Assembly (NCBI GenBank): GCA_930367215.1
Contig: OV884057.1
Span: 112,617,284-112,681,283, forward strand
Source: Pollenia angustigena
Lineage: Eukaryota; Arthropoda; Insecta; Diptera; Polleniidae
DNA length: 64,000 bases
Reading direction: 5' to 3'
Shown: positions 56,625 through 64,000 of the stretch, in pieces
How the letters are laid out: each line of letters opens with the position of its first letter
How positions within the stretch are numbered: the first letter of the stretch is position 1
Program-made: the position numbers and the translations under genes
Notes under the pieces: generated by a model
The model's input: the letters and a program-made list of their open reading frames with translations, nothing else
Told to the model about the DNA's origin: nothing
The model's database searches: none

Positions 56625-57081
56625 ACAAAAAGTTGTTTTTGTTTTTCACCGTTTTGCTGTGCTTTTTTTTTATTATTTATTGTATTTACACCAAAATTAA
56701 GAATTTTAAACTAAATGTTTTTTTTCAGTATATGTATACATACATATGTATGTATTTATACATATATATTTTTATTAACTTTTCGTTTTTGATAATTGTT
56801 CACTTTTATGTTAAGAATTTATTTAAAAAATGCGTCCATTTGCTAAATTGTTATATTAAAAAAATCAAATGTAATTAATAATTTAAATTGTATGCGGGGT
56901 TAAGAATACGCGTCTGTATCACAACAAAGCACAAACCGAACTGTGAATTTGATTGATTTTATATGAAATGGGATTTTTAAAATAAATAAATAATAATGTA
57001 TGCTGGGTAGTATTCAAAAATAGTTGGATTAAAAGCAAAAGAAAATCAGAAAATGTTATTTAGTTTTGACCTTTCTTTTAA

Positions 57082-57250
57082 TAATTATTTTTAATTGTTT
57101 AAGCTTAAGGTCTTTTTATTTATAAAATATTATATTTATTAATTTTCCTGACGATCCTAACTAAAGGTTAGCGAAATATCGATTGAAATAAATACATAAA
57201 ATATTTTATAAATAAAAAGACCTCAAGCTTAAACAATTAAAAATAATTAA
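57082..57250. repeat. 169-bp palindrome with CTGACGA...GAAA core
   Basis: Arms of about 55 bp ('attatttttaattgtttaag' with complement at 57220-57247) flank a spacer. The spacer holds CTGACGA, a CTAAC/GTTAG hairpin and GAAA (57148-57176). The arrangement resembles a hammerhead ribozyme core, but closing pairs of stem II do not fit well. It adjoins the MITE at 57251. Confidence 0.6.
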
Positions 57251-57479
57251 GACCATATTTACATTATGCAATTAACGCCGCAACTTGCGAAACTTGCCGC
57301 AACTTTCGCATGCAACTTTTTGTTTGTTAGCAAGAGGTGTAGGGAAGAAAACGGGGCTGAAAAAGTTGAAAAAATGCTTCAAAAAAATTTAAATGTAAAT
57401 GTGAAAAGAGTTTCGTAGAAACTACTTTAAAAGAAAAAAAAAAAAACTCGGCGTTAATTGCATAGATGTAAATGCGGTC
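57251..57479. mobile_element. MITE with GACC...CAATTAACGCCG ends and TAA duplication
   Basis: 229 bp. The inverted ends are about 30 bp (GACCATATTTACATTATGCA and GACCGCATTTACATCTATGC), flanked by TAA at 57248-57250 and 57480-57482. It fits PIF/Harbinger-type MITEs. No ORF. Confidence 0.78.
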
Positions 57480-58384
57480 TAAGTTTAAAAAATTTTTAAA
57501 AAAAGTTGCATTGATATCAAGTTCTTTATAATAGCATCAAGTGTATTTTTCAATGTGGAGTGCAGAGCGAAAAAATCGCAGTTTTTTTTTACACATTTTG
57601 ACTCGATTTTGATAAAATATAAAAAAAAAAATTAAATATTCACTTGAAATCTTTTAAAACCCTGATTTTATATAGAATCGAAAACGAATCTGAGAATGAA
57701 GGTAATGTTAAAAAATTACTCGTTTAGAAGACTGAGTTGACTTTAGTTAAGTATTCCAGTTCAATTCCAAATATCCAATTTCAATTCACCTTTTAAGACA
57801 TTTATCCTTTGCTTCAAATAAATAAAAAATTTTACCATATTCGGACTTATATTCACAAAGAAAATCACTCCTATAAAAACCGATTTTTTTGCTTCAAACT
57901 CTAATTTTGCATACTTGATGAAATTAATCTTTTTGCTAAACTTAATAAACTGATCTCATAAGTTATATGTTTTAGGATAATCAGTCTTCTTATGACAATT
58001 GCACAATTTAAAATCACAAAACGCCAGATTTCTTAAGGTGTTCCGAAACTCGTCCGTTTTGCTTGCGATCTACCATAGTTTCTTACAAAAATTCTAGTTC
58101 CCTTAAGAAAACTTTTGCAATTTGAAGTCGCCAAACTTCTTCCGAAACAGAAACACAAATGTTAAGCGTTGTTCGATTGTCTACTATAATATAAACAAAC
58201 TACTAGAAAAAGGCTAAATATGGAAACACTTGCATGATATTTTTATATATAACTTTTATTTGGCGATTTTTGTCGAATTTTTTTTACTAAAAATTTAAGA
58301 AAATAAATTTTTGGCAATTTTTGGCGATTTTTTGTATGCCATTTGACGATGAAGGTGAAAAAATCTGACAACCCTGATCTAGAG

Positions 58385-59105
58385 CATTCTGCACATTGGG
58401 GTTGAAGTATGTATCATGATGTGTAACAATTTTTAATACAATGTAAACTAATAATATTACTTATGAATACAAGACAACTATTAAATACAAGATTACTAAT
58501 AAATACAAGATAACTAATGAATACAACTAATTTTTAACTAATAATAACAACTAATTCTTAACTAATGTTACTTTCGTAGCAATATTATATTTTCATTAAA
58601 TATGCATGATAATTGTTTAAAGATGTTATATTTTTGAATTTCATTGCTCAATTGTTAAACTCATCCTGCAAAATGCTAGACCTGATGTTCACTGCATAAT
58701 TTGCAGACAAATTTGATTCTAATGTATAAATGTAACCACAACTACAATGAAGTTCAGTCTTACATGTTGCGGAGTTTCTATGAAAAACAAGTTGTTGCAC
58801 AAGTTGTTTATAACAAATACGAAAAATTAAAACTCTAAACTTGTTTTTTGCAACGGAAATGAAACTAACTGTTTAGTGTTACATGTTATTATTATGAGGG
58901 TTTGTTACATGTTACAATATATACTATGTATATATATTATAAAGTAAAAGCTTTAACTTTTCCATTGTTTTGATTTTTTTTACCCACTGCCAAAAAAATG
59001 GATGTATGATTATTTTGTCATAATGATTGCAATACATTGGAGACCATAAAAATTTAATTTTAATTTAGTGAAACTGTGGTATAACCTAGCTACATATGTC
59101 CGTCT
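58385..59105. other. Intergenic (or 5' intronic) A/T-rich DNA
   Basis: It contains a local 'aactaat(g/a)aatacaag' direct repeat at 58465-58530. I see no gene. It lies upstream of the known SDR exons and could belong to a further intron. Confidence 0.35.
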
Positions 59106-59109
59106 TTCA

Positions 59110-59184
59110 GCTGTTGACTATCACGAAGGAGATGAAGCACGCAACCAGTGCTGCCGTTAAAATTTCAAAAAGAGTCACAAGAAC
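59110..59184 (+). other. Candidate isolated exon
   Basis: 75 bp of less A/T-rich sequence bounded by CCGTCTTTCAG (acceptor-like) and GTAATTTCT (donor-like) on the plus strand. It reads LLTITKEMKHATSAAVKISK in one open frame. No family is recognised. It could equally be chance; the minus strand also stays open through a hydrophobic reading. Confidence 0.25.
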
Positions 59185-60005
59185 GGTAATTTCTAAAAAA
59201 GGGCCATGTTTGTTTTTATTAATAAGCAAAATAAGTTTGAGTTTAAGTAGAAGACTTTTAAGATTTTTTGTTAAGCACTTAAGAAAACTGAAAAAATATT
59301 TCAAAGGCATATCAGTTATTGAATTGATGGCAGCTAGTTGTCAACTATATGTATGAATATGTTATGTTATCATAAAAGTTGTGCATCGGAAAAATTTTAA
59401 GTTGTGCCAAAAGGTTCAACAAGAAATGGTTTACATGAAAACACGTTTCAAATACTTTAATATTTATTTTATTAATTTTTTACAAATGCAATTACAAATT
59501 ATCAGGGGTGTCTTATCGGTATTAGATTTGAAACCGACAAAAAAATACGTTGGTGTCATGAAATCCAATGTTGTCGGTTTTAAGTTCGAACAAAAATTAA
59601 TGTCGGTTTTTGGTGTCACAGAAACCAATGTTATCGGTTTTTTATTAAATATAAACCAAGCAGCTTACAGCTCTTGCTTTTTTATTGCAAATAAATGTTG
59701 TTGTTAAAAGCTTAATTTTTTTTTTATATTTTGCAACAGTTAGATTTTTTCTATAGATAGAAGTAAATCAAATTGATAAATTGGTAATAATGTTTGCATG
59801 TTTCCAGTAGTCTCCGGCAGCGGGCTGCTGCTAATTCGCAAAAGTCCTTCTCACTTTTTCTGCAAACAGCAAATATGCAACAACAGCAGTGGTAATTATA
59901 TTTATTAATAGCGTTAAACAACAAATTTGTTTATATTTTAAATAAATTCGCTTTATTCCTACTACATATTTTTACAATAAAATTACACAAATGTAAACAG
60001 CAAAT

Positions 60006-60723
60006 CGTCACCTAAAATGCAAAAAGCCGTAACTACTCAAAAATTCAAATTTGACTTTTTGATTGATTACGACGTACTTAACCGAAACACATCTACACAG
60101 AAAATCTTACATGTGTACGTCCAAAAATAACGACTTTATTTCCGAAAACGTTAACAATTTCATAAACCAAAAAGCCGTAACTACAGTTTTCCAAAAAAAA
60201 ACAAGAAAAAAATCAAAACAAAGTTGCCTTTGATTCTCTTTCAATGTGTGTTATTGCGTTATTATTTTTCTTAACCACTTTAATTTAATTTTATTTTCTC
60301 GAATTAAATTTATAAATTAAATAAATTTTTTTAATAGTTATGAGGAATTTTGTGTTTTGTTTTAAAATACTTACAATAAATAGATACAAAAAGACATCAC
60401 TTGCCTAAAAACTTTTTTAGTTACGTCCTTAAAGCACTATTTTCTTATCTTAACCATTTGTTTTATTTTATGCACAATTTTATTCTTGTAGTTACGGCTT
60501 TTTGGTTTCAGAAAAATAGAGTATAAAAGGCCGTAACTAACATTTCTTAATAAGTACTTTTTTCCATTAATTTCTTTTTTAGAAACAAATCCGTCTTTGT
60601 TTTCTAAGCTTGAATCTAAAATTTGGATATTAAGTTTTAAGTAGTCTTTAATTTATAACGTTTATTCCTTCTCCTGTAAAAAACCATAAAGTGTAGTTAC
60701 GGTCTTTTGCATTTTAGGTGACG
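60006..60723. mobile_element. 718-bp TIR element with CGTCACCTAAAATGC ends
   Basis: The terminal inverted repeats are about 30 bp: CGTCACCTAAAATGCAAAAA, followed by GCCGTAACTAC. AAAT lies at 60002-60005 and 60724-60727, a possible 4-bp duplication. GCCGTAACTAC-type motifs recur inside near 60172, 60487 and 60530. No transposase. The class is unclear. Confidence 0.75.
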
Positions 60724-61246
60724 AAATGCAATTCAAGTAATACAACAATGGCACTTATTTCATATGTTTACTGTTATGGTTATTTTTACAAATTAATTTC
60801 TATGTAGAAAGTGTTCGTTCATTAGATATCCTTTTGTATATGAAAAATTTTAATTTTTTAATGAAAATAAGACGAATATTTACGTATTTTTAGACAATTT
60901 ATTGAAAATGAGATATTTTGAAAATTCCCTACATTTGCCTTAAAATAAAATATGCTTCGTTTTTATTTCTTTGGCCAATTGATTATTAATTTTCAGTTTA
61001 TTTTTTTTTATAAGCTAATAAGACCTAATGATGTTGATGTAAATAAAACAATTTTATTTCATTTCACCCGACGTTTCGTAAAATATGCTTGAAATTTTCC
61101 GAAAAAATACTTACAAAAACGGAAAATTCTCTACTATTGGCATCACTGTTCATAATAATCTTTAACATTTTCTTGTCGAACTTGGGAATTGACTTTAGCT
61201 ATTTTTATGAACTCTTCAGAAAAGAAAAGAAAAACTAAGTACATAC

Positions 61247-61248
<2 letters not shown>

Positions 61249-61281
<33 letters not shown>

Positions 61282-61314
61282 TGTATGTATGTATGTATGT
61301 ATGTATGTATGTAT
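61249..61314 (+). repeat. (ATGT)n microsatellite
   Basis: About 16 tandem tetranucleotide units. The long THIHTYIHTY-like reading on the other strand is an artefact of this repeat. Confidence 0.97.
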
Positions 61315-61348
61315 GAGTTTAAATAATGAAAAGACAATAAAACAATAA

Positions 61349-61616
61349 GGGCCCAACCATAATATGCATAGCCTTGCTTAACTTAATGTCAAAAATTAAC
61401 AAAAAGTCTCTCAAATGTATTTAAAAAAACAAAAACAAAATCAACAAACTGTTGATTCCGAACGGAATGTGTGATCAGTTTCGCACTTTGCTTAAGCAAA
61501 TGACAATTTCATAAATTTAACAAAAAGCTTCCTTAAGTTCAATATGATTTGCCTCATATGATTTACATGTAAACGTACATTTGCTTAAGCCAACTTAAGC
61601 ACATTATGTTTGGGCC
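61349..61616. repeat. MITE with GGGCCCAACCATAATATGC ends
   Basis: Inverted ends GGGCCCAACCATAATATGC and GGCCCAAACATAATGTGC, with 'ttgcttaa'/'cttaagc' subterminal motifs. The target duplication is not clear. Confidence 0.6.
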
Positions 61617-61851
61617 TTAAGAAATGTGAACGAAGTACCTAACGGCTAAACCAGAATGTACTTTTAAATGGACTCAGTTCTACAAAAACAAAAGCGACAT
61701 AAATTAGTTCTCCTGTTCTGACGTTTGGTGTCTTCGTTTTGTTTATTTACATTTTTATAAAGGCATTTTGACATTCACCTTCGCAATTCTAGCAACAAAA
61801 TGCCTGTTGTTTCTTCTATTGTTGTATAATACACAAATTTTGGGCTAAACG

Positions 61852-62200
61852 CATGGTGAAATAAACAGGTGGCACCACTACGCCAGATGACGATTTTTTG
61901 CTCTTGCATTGTTTGTCTTGGTTTATGTCAAAGTTTTGTTTATGTTTACAAAAAGTCAACGTTTTGTGCTGTGATTATTGTATTTTGTTAAAGTTTTTGA
62001 TAATTTTAAATTAAAACAAATTAGATATTGACCATAATTAAATAAAAATTGGCTAAAAATTTATTTATTTCATCACGTTCAGCGGCACGCTTTGATTTTT
62101 GTTTAAAGTATTTTTTTTGACGTAAACGGTGATATAATTTCCATTTTTGTTGTAATGTTGTATTTGTTGCCGTAACGATGCCACCTGCTTATTCCACCAC
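61852..62200. repeat. Possible Mutator-like MITE
   Basis: Inverted GGTGAAATAAACAGGTGGCA / GGTGGAATAAGCAGGTGGCA ends, with the direct repeat ggctaaacg at 61843-61851 and 62201-62209. A 9-bp duplication suggests the Mutator superfamily, though the TIR tip adjoining it is imperfect. Confidence 0.5.
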
Positions 62201-62279
62201 GGCTAAACGTATTACTCGCTCGCGTTCCTTTTGACCCTCTGTGTTTACTAATACGGATGATTGTAATAAATTTAAAAAT

Positions 62280-63480
62280 ATTAAACTGTTACAAACTAAA
62301 TTAGTGAAAAAACGATTAACCCAAAAACAGACGCAATGAAAAACTCAGTATTACACGTTGGTATTGAGAGATACATAGCAGTGCTTAAACGGGTTCGCAG
62401 CTCTACCTCTTCAGCAATTGCTTTGTTCCCAAAAATATTGAAAGATGGTGAAACTGTTGGAATAAATTCCTAGAATCGTTTTCAATTATGGATGATGAGT
62501 CCTCTGAAGCACCAAATGTCATCCAATAGCCCAAGCCACTCCCGGTATATCTTAGACAGCAAAACTCAATTGAGTTAATGAAGATTTAATCTCGTTCTTT
62601 TTATGTAGCTGCAATAAAGCGAGTTATAATAAACGAGAGAAAAATACAGGTTACTCATAAGGATGATTTTCGTAAAGTAATTACTAAATTTGAATCACTT
62701 TATAAATATTTAATGGAGAGAGGAAAAGGTCTTCAGGAAGTGATTAAAGGCATTGACTCATGCGTGGACCAAGATGAAATAAAAACGTATTTAGAAGAGA
62801 CGGTCTTCAAAATAAAAAAAGTGAAAATGGAGAAAAAAATCCCCAACCACTATTTCGAATGGAGTAAGAACCTGGCGACGTTAAGCCTAAAAAACGAAAC
62901 GTTAAAGGAGCCGCACAAAAGATCTGCTCCTGTTTAATGTTTAAGCTGCCAAGAATTTGGCCACACTAAGGCATATTGCTATTTATTTAGCAACTGTGTT
63001 AACAATGGGTAACATGATGCGGAAAATTTATAAAATTTGATTTGAAAACAACTACACCCAAACTTCAACATTTGTGAATGATACAGCGTACACGAAAACC
63101 TTCAGGAAGCATCTCGTTACTTTTGGGATCATATATTTAAACTGGAAAAGTGATTAAAACAATGGAAAATAAAGGTGATAGAGCAAAAATGCATAAATAT
63201 CATCTAGATCGGCGTTTAACGTGGAAATGGTATATAGAAGCAAAATTAACTCAAAAGAACCTAAAAGAAATTCCAATTAGTTGGCATATTGGTGCTAAGG
63301 TATTGAAAAAAATTAAAAGGGGGCAAAATAAATTTCTTGGAATAACCACAGCTGTCCCCTGGTATGCTAAAATCTTAAATATTTACAAGGATCTCGATGT
63401 GACATTAGTTAAAATTATGATAACTTAATATGCAGTCAAAACTTTAAAAAGGCTCGAATTGCATCGGAATCCACTAAAGT
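62280..63480 (+). pseudogene. Decayed jockey-type retrotransposon
   Basis: Plus-strand relic of the same family as 52284-56900. ORF1 pieces: from 62336, IERYIAVLKR; 62713-62937, GKGLQEVIKGIDSCVDQDE and EPHKRSAPV; then CLSCQEFGHTKAYC near 62938. A deletion at about 63000-63170 removes the endonuclease and most of RT. ORF2 C-terminal text resumes at 63190-63470: HLDRRLTWKWYIEAKLTQ, GQNKFLGITTAVPWYAK and YKDLDVTLVKIMIT. Many stops and indels mark it as much older than the intact copy. Confidence 0.82.
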
Positions 63481-64000
63481 TTGTATATATCTCGTATATA
63501 ACAGACCTTTTTCGGAAATTTTTACTACACAGAAAGAAAGCACTCGTACTAAAATTTAAGTTTTTTCTTCATACTTTTTTACGAAATCTCACTTTTAATT
63601 AAGTCAATCCTGTTTGAGGATTATTTTAATTACTATTCGGGTTTAAATATGGATGAATATTCCGTACTTGAATCAAGCGTTCTGTACTTGATTTATGGAA
63701 ATCCGTACTTACCGTACTGTTGAAACAGCTTCGGCTTTCCTTAAGTACAGTAGGATTAATTTGTTTTTTCAATATACGAATATTTTACTAAGCTCATCTT
63801 ATGCTAGTGCATTTTTTAATCAAACCTGAGCCATTTATGGACCGATTGCTTTAAATCTATTCCAGACTTTATGTAGTATTAATAGATATTAACCTTGGTT
63901 TCAATTTTGGTATCTACGGTCCTTGAAAAGTTGATTTTTACATACAGACGAACATCTTTATAGAAATAAAAAAATTTAAGGATCTGACAACACTGTTTAG
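63481..64000. other. Terminal stretch without recognised genes
   Basis: Repeated 'tccgtactt' phrases at 63660-63725 form a small local repeat. 63820-63960 vaguely recalls the dispersed fly repeat ('gagccatttatggaccgatt'). No gene is seen. Confidence 0.35.

Larger units (their letters stand above)
52284..56900 (-). mobile_element. Jockey-clade non-LTR retrotransposon, apparently intact
   Basis: Minus strand. ORF1 (56624-55119), ORF2 (55122-52450), then about 150 bp of 3' UTR with AATAAA-type signals and a 21-nt A tail (plus-strand T at 52284-52304). The 5' end lies beyond 56624 but its exact position and target duplication are unresolved; 56900 is an estimate. The order ORF1-endonuclease-RT without RNase H is that of the jockey clade. 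Both ORFs are uninterrupted, so the copy is young and may be active. Confidence 0.88.
51892..58376. mobile_element. Non-autonomous hAT with TTGGCGA repeats, copy B (6.5 kb with nested insertions)
   Basis: Ends CAGGGCTGTCTGATGTGGCG and, inverted, CAGGGTTGTCAGATTTTTTC. A perfect 8-bp target duplication atctagag lies at 51884-51891 and 58377-58384. Subterminal GGCGA motifs repeat at both ends (51908-51990 and 58260-58330). It contains a full-length jockey-type element, a palindrome (57082-57250) and a Harbinger-type MITE (57251-57479). Same family as 8524-10395. No hAT transposase remains. Confidence 0.92.

Noticed and set aside
59107..59310. Hydrophobic minus-strand reading as the missing SDR membrane-anchor exon
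   Set aside because: No splice donor in the required phase and a stop codon before any GT; the plus-strand splice signals are better.
61143..61337. Minus-strand 64-codon reading rich in TYIH
   Set aside because: It is the translation of the (ATGT)n microsatellite.
1..64000. CRISPR array, bacterial operon or toxin-antitoxin system
   Set aside because: Composition, introns and element classes are eukaryotic; the only regular array is the minisatellite, which has no spacers.

Overview
The window looks like AT-rich, transposon-dense nuclear DNA of a higher fly. The reasons are short GT-AG introns, non-LTR and Ty3/gypsy-type elements, many TIR transposons and MITEs, Helitrons, and the dispersed fly-type repeat holding 'ccgtctgtccgtc' and 'tataccctt'. 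Species cannot be fixed from the sequence. I see no bacterial-type operons, rRNA genes or CRISPR arrays.

Only one host gene is well supported: a minus-strand short-chain dehydrogenase/reductase (SDR16C / epidermal retinol dehydrogenase-like). Its last two exons lie at 12809-12911 and 12986-13586. An upstream exon with the Rossmann glycine motif lies at 48703-48820. The reading frame joins exactly across the gap, so almost everything from 13587 to 48702 sits in a single 35-kb intron. A first exon, probably encoding a membrane anchor, was not found.

Region by region. 1-13 kb (3' of the gene) holds a 3.4-kb ZBED-like hAT transposon with an 8-bp TSD, a Helitron, and a non-autonomous hAT carrying a broken rosa/mariner-like element. 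The intron (13.6-48.7 kb) holds a second, truncated copy of the ZBED-like hAT; a long solo LTR containing a ~59-bp minisatellite and a nested 5'-truncated non-LTR element; a decayed LOA/Bilbo-like non-LTR pol; Helitrons; an internally deleted Ty3/gypsy element (gag, protease, RT start fused to integrase) with LTR-like ends; tRNA-derived SINE-like units; nested hAT-like elements; a Foldback-like element with tandem-repeat arms; and a 4.3-kb element with ~340-bp terminal inverted repeats. 49-52 kb is MITE-rich. 51.9-58.4 kb is one hAT-like element interrupted by an apparently intact jockey-clade retrotransposon (ORF1 and ORF2 overlapping by ATGA), a palindrome and a Harbinger-type MITE. 58.4-64 kb holds further MITEs, a microsatellite and a decayed jockey copy.

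Most value lies in the nested architecture. Several insertions have perfect target-site duplications or a visible empty site, and these give relative ages. No multi-gene biochemical system is seen; the 'system' is a layered transposon community inside and around one SDR gene.
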